16,807 bases of DNA from CAYOYH01 sp964408165 (GCA_964408165.1 CAYOYH010000016.1:1-16807), one strand, 5' to 3'; shown: positions 4,891-11,578, counted from the stretch's first letter. Notes: generated by a model not told the origin, from the sequence alone. Numbers and translations are program-made.

Positions 4891-4910
4891 GAGGTTCAAG
4901 ACATAATTAT

Positions 4911-5071
4911 CGAGAGGACTTGGTCACCTCCGGCGACCCCGAAATTTCACGACTGAAAACAAGTTTTCATCGGAAAGTTTCCTTGCAAAATGCCTGAAGG
5001 CATTTCTCACCTCCAAACCTTGCGGCACGGCCCCCTCAAGGCCGCGTGTTTACCAATTTCACCACTCGCAC
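4911..5071 (-). pseudogene. tRNA-Leu copy split in the T arm by a hairpin array
   Basis: On the minus strand, 5071 down to about 5007 matches tRNA-Leu(GAG) from the acceptor (GTGCGAG) through the D arm, the anticodon GAG and the variable arm to the T stem GGAGGT. The remaining T loop and stem (CAAGTCCTCTCG) appear at 4911-4922. The split is flanked by an 8-bp direct repeat, plus-strand TCACCTCC at 4924-4931 and 5007-5014. The 75 bp between them carry three hairpins: GAAAAC-aa-GTTTTC, GGAAA-gt-TTTCC-like, and AAATGCC-tgaa-GGCATTT. The acceptor 3' strand no longer pairs, so the copy should not yield a tRNA. Confidence 0.75.
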
Positions 5072-5132
5072 TTAAACTACTGCTAATGATACGGATTGTC
5101 ACAGATTATTTCAATAAACTTGCCCGAAAAAT

Positions 5133-5157
5133 AAAGTTGCGAATTTGTCGCAACTTT
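5133..5157 (-). terminator. Intrinsic terminator of the 5176-5418 gene
   Basis: A perfect 10-bp stem AAAGTTGCGA/TCGCAACTTT with a five-base loop. On the minus strand it is followed by ATTTTTC, about 20 bases after the stop codon. Confidence 0.8.
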
Positions 5158-5175
5158 GGATATGTTTAACTATTC

Positions 5176-5418
5176 CTACTGCAGATTAATATAAATAATT
5201 GCCACGCCCAGTATAAGCACTAGCGGCCAAACAATGTAGATATTGAGTCTGTAAACCCAGATGTTCGGCTTTAGCAAACGGTCTACGAGCTTATTTTGGT
5301 GTTGGTGGTAATTTTTTTGATAGTGTTTCCAGATAACTTTGTGTTCAATCTCTACCAAAAGCGCCACCAACACTACTAATGCACCAACTGCAACTACAGT
5401 AACTTCTTGAATATCCAT
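5176..5418 (-). CDS. Small two-helix membrane protein
   Basis: An 80-aa protein with two predicted membrane segments, residues 7-22 (TVVAVGALVVLVALLV) and about 60-77 (YIVWPLVLILGVAIIYI). They are joined by a polar, His/Lys-rich linker (EHKVIWKHYQKNYHQHQNK). I recognise no family. A short cytoplasmic or external hairpin with basic linker is all that can be said. There is no Shine-Dalgarno; an extended -10 ends seven bases before ATG 5418, so a leaderless mRNA is likely. A good terminator follows the stop, which supports this being an expressed single gene. Confidence 0.65.
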   Translation of the reverse strand: MDIQEVTVVAVGALVVLVALLVEIEHKVIWKHYQKNYHQHQNKLVDRLLKPNIWVYRLNIYIVWPLVLILGVAIIYINLQ

Positions 5419-5425
5419 TGACTCT

Positions 5426-5434
5426 ATTAAAGCA
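5426..5434 (-). promoter_or_regulatory. Extended -10 promoter of the membrane gene
   Basis: TGCTTTAAT on the minus strand, with seven bases between its end and ATG 5418. The mRNA should start at or next to the start codon. Confidence 0.5.
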
Positions 5435-5548
5435 CAGGCTCATCTAAGTGCGCCACTTAAGAGTAGAGATTAGGGGTGAGAAAGTAGTAACTAGGGGGTT
5501 GAGGGTTGGAGCCTAGAGTCAAGAGGTTGGAAGCTGGGAGTTGGGAGT

Positions 5549-5568
5549 TCCCGACGCTACGGTCGGGA
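5549..5568. repeat. TCCCGAC palindrome
   Basis: TCCCGAC-gctacg-GTCGGGA, a perfect 7-bp stem. The same stem occurs as the second hairpin inside tRNA-Phe copy B (1878-1897). Confidence 0.75.
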
Positions 5569-5618
5569 CAGGTGGGAGCTGGGAGGGAGAAGATTTAACT
5601 AGAGGATTACAAAGCACA

Positions 5619-5660
5619 AAAATTATACGTATATGACGGCCGTCATATACGTATAATTTT
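5619..5660. repeat. 42-bp perfect loopless palindrome
   Basis: Each arm is 21 bp with the centre at 5639/5640 (GG|CC). All 21 pairs match; the outer ends are AT-rich and the core is GACGGCCGTC. It is not followed by a T tract longer than its own end. Confidence 0.95.
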
Positions 5661-5663
5661 ACG

Positions 5664-5693
5664 CTCCATCTCCATCTCCATCTCCAGCTCCGC
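5664..5693 (+). repeat. Hexamer tandem array (CTCCAT)
   Basis: Five 6-bp units: CTCCAT three times, then CTCCAG and CTCCGC. The array starts three bases after the 42-bp palindrome. Confidence 0.85.
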
Positions 5694-5714
5694 AGATTCA
5701 ATTATTCTAATTTC

Positions 5715-5741
5715 TGTCGTACTTACGACATTTGGTATAAT
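5715..5741 (+). promoter_or_regulatory. Orphan extended -10 promoter with operator-like palindrome
   Basis: TGGTATAAT at 5733-5741 is a near-ideal extended -10. Directly upstream, in the -35 area, lies a perfect palindrome TGTCGTA-CT-TACGACA (5715-5730). No coding frame follows, so it may drive a non-coding RNA or be a remnant. Confidence 0.45.
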
Positions 5742-5764
5742 TTTAGACAGCTTAAGAAAGGTTA

Positions 5765-5806
5765 GTATTTCGTATTTCGTATTTCGTAACTCGTAGTTCG
5801 TATGGC
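5765..5806 (+). repeat. Heptamer tandem array 1
   Basis: Six 7-bp units: GTATTTC three times, then GTAACTC, GTAGTTC and GTATGGC. A second array with the same period and a related unit lies at 7175-7230. Confidence 0.85.
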
Positions 5807-5877
5807 TACGGTTCGTTCTTTTACTTTTTTTGCGTTCCCTGCATTTGAGTTCTTTCCGACACTAAAGAAAAACTGAT

Positions 5878-6008
5878 TTGCTTGGTAGTTGTAGCTTTGC
5901 GAATCCGCCGATAGGCGGAGAACGAGGACAGTCGAGCTGAAGGCGAGACCGATTCGCTGTCCAGCGAAGAGTTTCCGCAAGTTCAGCAAAGCTATGACCG
6001 TCAAGCAA
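5878..6008. repeat. 130-nt branched foldback element
   Basis: The terminal repeats TTGCTTG/CAAGCAA (5878-5884, 6002-6008) enclose TAGCTTTGC/GCAAAGCTA (5892-5900, 5986-5994). Inside are TCCGCC-gata-GGCGGA (5904-5919) and GGACAG/CTGTCC (5926-5931, 5957-5962); GCGAATC/GATTCGC (5899-5905, 5951-5957) is an alternative pairing. It has the form of a miniature inverted-repeat element or a structured RNA. Confidence 0.6.
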
Positions 6009-6041
6009 GTAATGTTTTTTGTCCGTGGAGGTGGTTTTGAG

Positions 6042-6063
6042 ACACTTTTGCCATCAAAAGTGT
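6042..6063. repeat. 9-bp hairpin
   Basis: ACACTTTTG-ccat-CAAAAGTGT, a perfect stem in the repeat-rich intergenic region, with no T run after it. Confidence 0.8.
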
Positions 6064-6103
6064 AGCAGGGTGCGCTGCTGCTTCAGCGCCTTTTGGTTCT
6101 TTA

Positions 6104-6247
6104 CCAAAGAACATTCCCTTTGCTGTCAAAAAGGACAATGTGGTGCGCTGGCATTAGCAGCGCCCTTTGGTTTCCGCCGGTAGGCGGACAGGCATTGCAA
6201 AGAACCTCCCCTTTGCTGTAAAAAATGTCCCTCGATGCGCTGGCGTT
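6104..6247. repeat. Degenerate direct duplication
   Basis: Segments beginning AAAGAAC and reading on through CCCTTTGCTGT, an A-rich stretch and TGCGCTGG occur at about 6107-6150 and 6199-6245. They are separated by a CCGCC-ggta-GGCGG hairpin (6175-6188). The duplication is diverged and non-coding as far as can be seen. Confidence 0.45.
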
Positions 6248-6375
6248 TTTAGACGACAGACGATGGACGAAAGCAGAGTGATTTTTTAAATATGCCACCA
6301 CTCATGATATTGTGTCTAATCAGAATAAAATGTAAACGCCCCAAAACCCACTAAAAATGGAGGATTTAATTAAAA

Positions 6376-7101
6376 ATGACCAATAAAGTTGTTATTGCGG
6401 CGGCCGGTAAAGGCAGTAGGATGCTGGGCTTGGCCAAAGACAGGCCTAAACATATTATTTCGGTACAAGGAAAACCATTTCTTTACTATTTACTTTCAAA
6501 CTTAAAACAAGCTGGTTTGACAGAAATGCTGCTGGTAGTTGGTTACAAAAAAGAGAAAATGATTGAGTTTTGCGACTCAGTCAAACAAGAATTCAACATT
6601 ACTATTATAGATCAAGCTGATAAACTAGGTTCCGACAAATACGGCTCGGCCTGCCCTATTGAAGCCACTGCCGATTTGATTGGTAGGGAAGATTTCATCG
6701 CCGTTTACGGAGATAATTTATATTCTGTCGAAGATTTAAAAGCCATAAACAACAGCGACGAATTTAACTATGTAGCTGGGTTCAAACACCAGAACCCAGA
6801 ACGCTACGGCGTTTTGATTACCCACAATGGTTTGTTGGAACAAATAATCGAAAAGCCAGCGCCCGAAATAGCTGAAGGTCATCTAATAAATACTGGGCTT
6901 TATAAATTTAAACCAGAAGTATTTGAAGCCATTAATAAAATATCTCTTTCGCCCCGAGGCGAATATGAGCTAACCGACGCCGTGTCTTTACTGGCTCACG
7001 AAGGCAAGGTTAAAGTTGCTAAAATCAAAGATTACTGGTTAGATTTTGGTCGCCCTGAAGACATTAAAATAGTCGAACAATTTTTAGAAACTAGAAGTTA
7101 A
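6376..7101 (+). CDS. Sugar-1-phosphate nucleotidyltransferase
   Basis: A 241-aa GT-A-fold nucleotidyltransferase of the RmlA/GalU-like family, which joins a sugar 1-phosphate to an NTP to make an NDP-sugar for surface glycans. The nucleotide loop AAAGKGSRM lies at 8-16, the conserved DRPKHIISVQGKP with its lysine at 22-34, the metal-binding YGDNLY at 111-116, EKPAPE at 159-164, NTGLYKF at 172-178 and the C-terminal WLDFGRPEDI at 221-230. It is short: there is no left-handed beta-helix acyltransferase domain. GGAGG at 6359-6363 precedes ATG by twelve bases. The exact sugar and nucleotide cannot be read from the motifs; glucose or mannose 1-phosphate are both possible. It stands alone among repeats, with no glycan cluster in view. 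Confidence 0.9.
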   Translation: MTNKVVIAAAGKGSRMLGLAKDRPKHIISVQGKPFLYYLLSNLKQAGLTEMLLVVGYKKEKMIEFCDSVKQEFNITIIDQADKLGSDKYGSACPIEATADLIGREDFIAVYGDNLYSVEDLKAINNSDEFNYVAGFKHQNPERYGVLITHNGLLEQIIEKPAPEIAEGHLINTGLYKFKPEVFEAINKISLSPRGEYELTDAVSLLAHEGKVKVAKIKDYWLDFGRPEDIKIVEQFLETRS

Positions 7102-7102
7102 C

Positions 7103-7119
7103 CCCGATGCTTTATCGGG
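7103..7119. repeat. CCCGAT palindrome after nucleotidyltransferase
   Basis: CCCGAT-gcttt-ATCGGG begins right after the stop codon. It resembles the CTCCGAT-gctaaca-ATCGGAG stem found inside the broken tRNAs. No T run follows, so a terminator role is uncertain. Confidence 0.65.
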
Positions 7120-7174
7120 ACTCCAGTCGTAGCGTAGAAAAAGCTAAAGGCTGAAAGCTGAAGGTTCGGAGGTT

Positions 7175-7230
7175 CTAATTCCTAATTCCTAATTTCTATT
7201 TTCTAATTCCTAGTTCCTAGTTCCTAGCTC
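7175..7230. repeat. Heptamer tandem array 2, overlapping a stop codon
   Basis: Eight 7-bp units of the form CTAATTC or CTAGTTC. The last unit (CTAGCTC, 7224-7230) supplies the TAG stop and the final codon bases of the flavoprotein gene on the minus strand. Confidence 0.85.
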
Positions 7231-8855
7231 CGAGGCATGTGGTCTAGTAGATGATCCACCGAATACTCCTTGCGCAGTAGCGGTATAATATCCTCTCTTT
7301 TCACATCCATTTTCACTCCCGGGTTCATCGTACCGTAGGGGTCAAATATCTTCTTCACCTTCCCGAAAAGCTCATAAATTTCTTCACCATAGACATCTGG
7401 TAGAAATGAACCGCGGAGTCGTCCGTCGCCATGCTCACCAGAGATAGAGCCACCCAAACCAAGTACCAGCCCATAGTAATCATCCATAATCTTAAAGACT
7501 TTTTGACGATCGCCAACTTTGCTTAGATCTAAAAATGGATGAACGTGAAGGTTGGCATCGCCGGCGTGACCCCAAATAGCCACATCGAGCCTGTATTTTT
7601 CAAAAAGCTGGTAAATCCCGGATACATACTCAGAGAATTTAGCTCTAGGCACTATGCCGTCATCAATAATCGGCACTGCTCGCTTGTTGTCGTGATCATG
7701 CCAGAGTACGGCAGCGGCGCTATGGCGTATTTTCCAGAGCATTTCACGCTCGTGTTCGTCGCGAGCTACGCTGTACTCCTTAGCCAGTCCAGACAAAGCT
7801 TTGATAGCTTTTTTAACTCCACTTTTTTGCTTACGCTCGTTGACATCGTCAAATTCTATGAGCAGAAGTATCTCTGGCAGCGGTTCATCTACTAAGCTTT
7901 TGAGCTGTTGCGGATTGTTTTCATGGATGAACTTCAGTAGATTTTTGTCTACCATTTCTAGCGCACTAACGCCCATGTCTGCAAGTTTCACAATCGCGTC
8001 TTTGGCTGATTCTAGATCGCTGAAATGGGCTGATATCAAAGTAGTATTGGGGTTATACCCCGCAGTAGTCATGGTGGCTTGTGTAATTACACCAAGCGTT
8101 CCCTGCGACCCAACGAACAGGGGTGTTAAATCAAACGAACCATCTTTACGTTTAACATCTCTAAGATTGTAGCCAGATGAGTTTTTAGTTATGTCTTTAG
8201 TTGCTTCTTGGATTTTGTCCCAATTGTCGGTCAATATACCGTCGAGCTGACGATATATTTCGCCTTCAAAAGTGGTTAAGCCTTTTTTACGGTTTATATC
8301 TCTTTTTGAAAGACGCATAGTGTGGATCAGTTCACCGTTAGCCAATACTACATCCAGTTCTTTGACGAAAGCGCCTGTAGCGCCATATTTAATCGACTTC
8401 TCCCCACTAGTGTTGTTGGCGATACTTCCGCCGATTGTACTGTAGTCTAGTGATGCTGGATACGGCGGTATGAACTGACCGTGGGTGTGCAGGGTGTTTT
8501 GAAGGTTTTTGTAGATAATCCCTGGCTGTACCCGTGCGTAGCCTTTGTTAGTGTCTAGTTCGATAAGTCGATTCATGTGAGCCGGGAAAACCAAGATTAT
8601 GCCCTCGCCAATGGCAGCGCCAGATACATCAGTACCCTTGCCTCTAGCCGTTACTGGTAGTATTTTACCTCTCTCTGCTAGCTGCCATGAAAAACGATTG
8701 GTTTTGCGCACGTCGCTAGTGTTGCGAGGATAGACAATGATTTTAGGTTTGACTTCAAAGACACTGGCATCGGTCGAAAAATAATTCCGTGCACTCTCGC
8801 TGGTCAAAACTTCGCCCGCCAAGTGCTCCTGTAAATAATGTGCAATTTTACTCAC
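7224..8855 (-). CDS. FAD-linked oxidase, GlcD / D-lactate dehydrogenase-like
   Basis: A 543-aa protein with an N-terminal FAD_binding_4 (PCMH) domain (about 36-260) and a FAD-oxidase_C domain (about 265-515). The FAD-site motifs are TARGKGTDVSG (69-79), IGGSIANNTSGEKSIKYG (141-158) and FVGSQGTLGVIT (247-258; usually GSEGTLG, here Gln). The C-terminal motifs are WGHAGDANLHVH (428-439) and GGSISGEHGDGRL (468-480). Family members oxidise D-lactate, glycolate or related 2-hydroxy acids and pass electrons to a membrane acceptor or flavoprotein; the acceptor here is unknown. The frame is open to 9146, but the first 97 codons look non-coding. GTG 8855 with AAAGGAGG ahead of it is the better start. 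The gene stands alone, and its stop lies in a heptamer repeat. Confidence 0.88.
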   Translation of the reverse strand: MSKIAHYLQEHLAGEVLTSESARNYFSTDASVFEVKPKIIVYPRNTSDVRKTNRFSWQLAERGKILPVTARGKGTDVSGAAIGEGIILVFPAHMNRLIELDTNKGYARVQPGIIYKNLQNTLHTHGQFIPPYPASLDYSTIGGSIANNTSGEKSIKYGATGAFVKELDVVLANGELIHTMRLSKRDINRKKGLTTFEGEIYRQLDGILTDNWDKIQEATKDITKNSSGYNLRDVKRKDGSFDLTPLFVGSQGTLGVITQATMTTAGYNPNTTLISAHFSDLESAKDAIVKLADMGVSALEMVDKNLLKFIHENNPQQLKSLVDEPLPEILLLIEFDDVNERKQKSGVKKAIKALSGLAKEYSVARDEHEREMLWKIRHSAAAVLWHDHDNKRAVPIIDDGIVPRAKFSEYVSGIYQLFEKYRLDVAIWGHAGDANLHVHPFLDLSKVGDRQKVFKIMDDYYGLVLGLGGSISGEHGDGRLRGSFLPDVYGEEIYELFGKVKKIFDPYGTMNPGVKMDVKREDIIPLLRKEYSVDHLLDHMPRS

Positions 8856-9190
8856 TGCTCGAATACCCCTCCTTTTGGAACCTAACTTTATTTGCAATGC
8901 ACTTATGATACCAATGCTAATGGTCTCTCGGCAAGGAATTGTGGTAATCTGCACGCACGAATGGCGATTCTCCTTGGAATGGAAAGTGATGCATGCGATC
9001 AAGACAGTTAAAAAGGAGTGTCTCTGACGGATACTTCCTACGGTTAAAAAGAGGGTGAAATTAATTGAACGGGAAGGCGGAGCCGATTTTTCGAACGATT
9101 GAAATAACGAATCTCTGCGAATCAACATTCGCCTGCTACTGCACAACCTTTACCTGTCAACAGGCAGGCTCGGGGTGTACCTCCGCCTAG
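8856..9190. other. Intergenic region upstream of flavoprotein gene
   Basis: About 335 bp. It holds the promoter of the flavoprotein gene (8905-8934) and a CCTG-tcaa-CAGG palindrome near 9150. An open minus-strand frame is present but lacks a start signal and protein-like composition, so no gene is called. Confidence 0.6.
8905..8934 (-). promoter_or_regulatory. Promoter of the flavoprotein gene
   Basis: On the minus strand TTGCCG (8929-8934), an 18-bp spacer ending in TGG, then TATCAT (8905-8910). This gives a leader of about 43 nt containing the GGAGG site. Confidence 0.5.
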
Positions 9191-10957
9191 TTAAAGTTCT
9201 TTCTTCACCAGCTGGGTTTGAACAAACCAGCTAGTCACATCGTTAAAACGATCTGCTGGGGTCACTATGTTTCTGACCTCGATTCCTCGAACTTTATCTC
9301 TAGTTACATAAGTAAACGCCGGCCGATACAGTACAATAGCCGGGCTGTCCTCCATCCACTGTTCCAGGAAAGTCCTGTACTTCTCTACCCTTAACTCTGG
9401 ATCACTCCTGGTGCGACCAGCCTCTAGGGCATCGTCAGCTATGGCGGATTTGTAATTTGAAAGATTGAAGCCACCGGGTGTTGCCTGGGAGGAGTGCCAA
9501 TAGGGGAATGGATCTGGGTCGACACCCTGAGCAATAGCAAACAACAAGGCTTGGTGATTGTGTGTCGAAATGTAGTTTTGGGTGAACTCTTGGTCGTCTA
9601 CAAGACTTAAGTTCGCCACTACACCAACTCTGAGCCAGTCTTTTTGAATTTGAGCTAGCACTTTAGGGTATTCGCCGCTGTTTCGACTAACGATGTCTAC
9701 TGTCAGCTGTTCGTCACCCTTTACGCGAATACCGTCTTTGCCTCGTTTCCAGCCAGCCTTGTCCAGGAGTTCGTTGGCTCTGTCGGTATTAACTTTTGGC
9801 TGAACCAACTCACTGTTGTAGCCCAGTTGCTCTTTTAGTAGCGGGCTGTTGCTAATTGGATAACGCCCATCGAGAATTTGAAATATAGCGCTTTTATCTG
9901 TGGCGAAGACCAACGCCCTTCTAATCTCAACGTTTCTCAGCAATGGATCTTTGTTGTTGAGGAAAATGTACACCTGGCTAAACAGAGGGAAGCGCATTTC
10001 TACCGCGTGATCCAGACCGGATAACTCGTCAAGTTCATAAGACTGTACCAAAGTAATTGCCGACAACTCGCCACTTTTAAAACCATCGAGCATCTTGGCT
10101 CGATCTTCATAACTCATCACTACAAACTCCTCTATGTAGGCCGGGGGGTTGTGGTAGTTTTCATTCCTCGTCAAGTTCACCTGACTTCGCTCTTCTCCGG
10201 TGAAAAGCCGACTAAACACAAATGGCCCAGTGCCAACTGGACTGAAGTTGAAATCGCTGGCCCGCAGTTCATCAAGCGGAATATCACCCAGGAGATGCTT
10301 TGGTGCGATACCATTGGTTAGAGAATGCGGAAACGGGGTGTGTTCATTGGGCAACTTAAAACTGACGGTATATTCATCCAGAGCCTTGATCTCAATGCCC
10401 CTCCAGCCAGCTAGTAGCGGCGATGCCGTGTCTGGACTCTGAATAGCCCTGTAGGTGAAAACTACGTCATCGGCAGTGAATCTATAACCATCATGCCAGT
10501 AGACATCGTTACGCAGTTTCACAGTGTAGACAATGCCGTCTTCGCTAACCTGCCACTTCTTCGCTAGGTTGCCGACGAGTTTGTTATTTTGATCGTATTT
10601 GAAAAGCGAACTAAAAACTAACTTAGTCACTGTTCTGTCGGCTGTCGATACAGAAAATATCGGATTTAGATTGTTGAACTTCCCCGCCACGCCTTCGCGG
10701 TAAACTCCGCCCGGCAAAGGCGCTTCCTCCAAGTAGTAGCTTTTGAGCACACCTGATTGAATGATGACTCCCAGCCCTAAGATGGAAACCAAAGCCAGCC
10801 AGCCGATAACAAACCGACGAACACCTCTTAGCTTGCTCCATCTGCGAACCAAATACCTGTTTAAAGCATTGGCTGCAACCTTTTGAGCCTGTTCTACATT
10901 TTTCCTGGTCTTTCGAGCTCGCTTTTTCAATGTAAATCTGTTTGAAATTTTCACCAT
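9191..10957 (-). CDS. Membrane-anchored family 5 solute-binding protein (oligopeptide type)
   Basis: A 588-aa extracytoplasmic substrate-binding protein of the SBP_bac_5 (OppA/DppA) family, expected to capture peptides or similar solutes for an ABC importer. A basic cytoplasmic N-terminus (1-48, many Lys/Arg) leads to one membrane helix at about 49-67 (FVIGWLALVSILGLGVII). The binding domain follows, with family motifs LVFSSLFKYDQNNKLVGNLA, DGIVYTVKLRNDVYWHDG, FTADDVVFTYRAIQSP, SPVGTGPFVF, and a C-terminal lobe ending in YRPAFTYVTRDKVRGIE. There is no lipobox cysteine, so it is tethered by an uncleaved helix rather than lipid. ATG 10957 lies 16 bases after the secG stop, in the same operon, with only a weak Shine-Dalgarno. 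No permease or ATPase gene is in the window. Confidence 0.9.
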   Translation of the reverse strand: MVKISNRFTLKKRARKTRKNVEQAQKVAANALNRYLVRRWSKLRGVRRFVIGWLALVSILGLGVIIQSGVLKSYYLEEAPLPGGVYREGVAGKFNNLNPIFSVSTADRTVTKLVFSSLFKYDQNNKLVGNLAKKWQVSEDGIVYTVKLRNDVYWHDGYRFTADDVVFTYRAIQSPDTASPLLAGWRGIEIKALDEYTVSFKLPNEHTPFPHSLTNGIAPKHLLGDIPLDELRASDFNFSPVGTGPFVFSRLFTGEERSQVNLTRNENYHNPPAYIEEFVVMSYEDRAKMLDGFKSGELSAITLVQSYELDELSGLDHAVEMRFPLFSQVYIFLNNKDPLLRNVEIRRALVFATDKSAIFQILDGRYPISNSPLLKEQLGYNSELVQPKVNTDRANELLDKAGWKRGKDGIRVKGDEQLTVDIVSRNSGEYPKVLAQIQKDWLRVGVVANLSLVDDQEFTQNYISTHNHQALLFAIAQGVDPDPFPYWHSSQATPGGFNLSNYKSAIADDALEAGRTRSDPELRVEKYRTFLEQWMEDSPAIVLYRPAFTYVTRDKVRGIEVRNIVTPADRFNDVTSWFVQTQLVKKEL

Positions 10958-10973
10958 CTGGCTCTACGGTGTT

Positions 10974-11198
10974 CTAGCCAGCTACAATGCCGACTACTAT
11001 CGAAAGGACAAACACAACTGCTACGAATATTGTGAACCGGTGCATGGACTTATCGACACCTCGCCGCGTAGTGTGTAGTTCGCTCGATCCACCAAAGCCA
11101 GCACCCAGGCTCGCACCACGGTTTTGCAACAATATCAAAACTATCATCAGTATTGCGCTTCCGACTGTAACTGTGGTGATTATCATATTTATATCCAT
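10974..11198 (-). CDS. secG: Preprotein translocase subunit SecG
   Basis: A 74-aa protein with the SecG layout: a first helix at about 5-24 (MIITTVTVGSAILMIVLILL), the cytoplasmic loop QNRGASLGAGFGG, which is the family hallmark, then HTTRRGVDKSMHRFT and a second helix at about 54-73. SecG is the small accessory part of SecYEG that aids protein export. ATG 11198 has AGGAAG seven bases upstream, and this site overlaps the stop of the preceding gene (three-base gap), so the two are translationally linked. The solute-binding protein follows 16 bases downstream. Confidence 0.92.
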   Translation of the reverse strand: MDINMIITTVTVGSAILMIVLILLQNRGASLGAGFGGSSELHTTRRGVDKSMHRFTIFVAVVFVLSIVVGIVAG

Positions 11199-11201
11199 AG
11201 G

Positions 11202-11561
11202 CTACTTCCTGTCCAAAATAATTGTTGATATATAGTTTACCAGTCCAATGATTAAACCAGCAAGTACTGCGCTGGTAAAACCGTCCACGATGAACGGACC
11301 ATAGAAAACGCTGACCAGCCACACTAGCACGCCATTGATGACTACTATAAACAATCCCAACGATAAAACTATAAACGGCAGCGATACCAGTACTAAGAGT
11401 GGCTTAATCAGGACGTTAATTACCGAAAGAATTAGCCCGGCAACCACTAAAAACCAAATATCATCGCCGTATTTAACTGATGTTATCAGCTGACTAGCAA
11501 CCCAAAGACCGGCGGTATTAGCTGCCCAGCGAAACATAAATCTAGTAATAAGCTCTTTCAC
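11202..11561 (-). CDS. PF04020 (phage holin family 4 / Mycobacterial 4-TMS) membrane protein
   Basis: A 119-aa protein with four predicted membrane helices at about 10-28, 34-52, 56-82 and 92-115. It shows the family pattern LILSVINVLIKPLLVLVSLP followed by LGLFIVVINGVLVWLVS. Despite the holin name, chromosomal members are widespread membrane proteins of unknown role. The start is GTG 11561, because the -10 box lies directly upstream and no Shine-Dalgarno or ATG fits. It is first in an operon with secG and the solute-binding protein, which hints at a membrane or envelope role, but this is inference. Confidence 0.88.
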   Translation of the reverse strand: MKELITRFMFRWAANTAGLWVASQLITSVKYGDDIWFLVVAGLILSVINVLIKPLLVLVSLPFIVLSLGLFIVVINGVLVWLVSVFYGPFIVDGFTSAVLAGLIIGLVNYISTIILDRK

Positions 11562-11569
11562 GACGCTGT

Positions 11570-11578
11570 ATTATAGCA
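11570..11578 (-). promoter_or_regulatory. Extended -10 promoter of the secG operon
   Basis: TGCTATAAT on the minus strand lies eight bases before GTG 11561. The leader is zero to two bases long, so the first gene of the operon should be read from a leaderless mRNA. Confidence 0.6.

Larger units (their letters stand above)
5419..6375. other. Long repeat-rich intergenic region
   Basis: About 950 bp without a believable gene; the frames present read through repeats and have no start signals. In order it holds a G-rich stretch with a possible G-quadruplex (5565-5587), a TCCCGAC/GTCGGGA palindrome (5549-5568), a 42-bp perfect palindrome (5619-5660), a hexamer array (5664-5693), an orphan promoter with an operator-like site (5715-5741), a heptamer array (5765-5806), a 130-nt foldback (5878-6008), a 9-bp hairpin (6042-6063) and two related segments around 6104-6150 and 6199-6247. 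Confidence 0.7.

Noticed and set aside
4476..4997. Plus-strand frames across tRNA-Val and tRNA-Leu
   Set aside because: They are translations of tRNA genes and their fragments.
6101..6301. 66-codon minus-strand frame
   Set aside because: It coincides with the degenerate duplication and has no initiation signals.
8856..9146. N-terminal extension of the flavoprotein by 97 codons
   Set aside because: The extension lacks FAD-domain features and would cross the promoter; GTG 8855 has a good Shine-Dalgarno.
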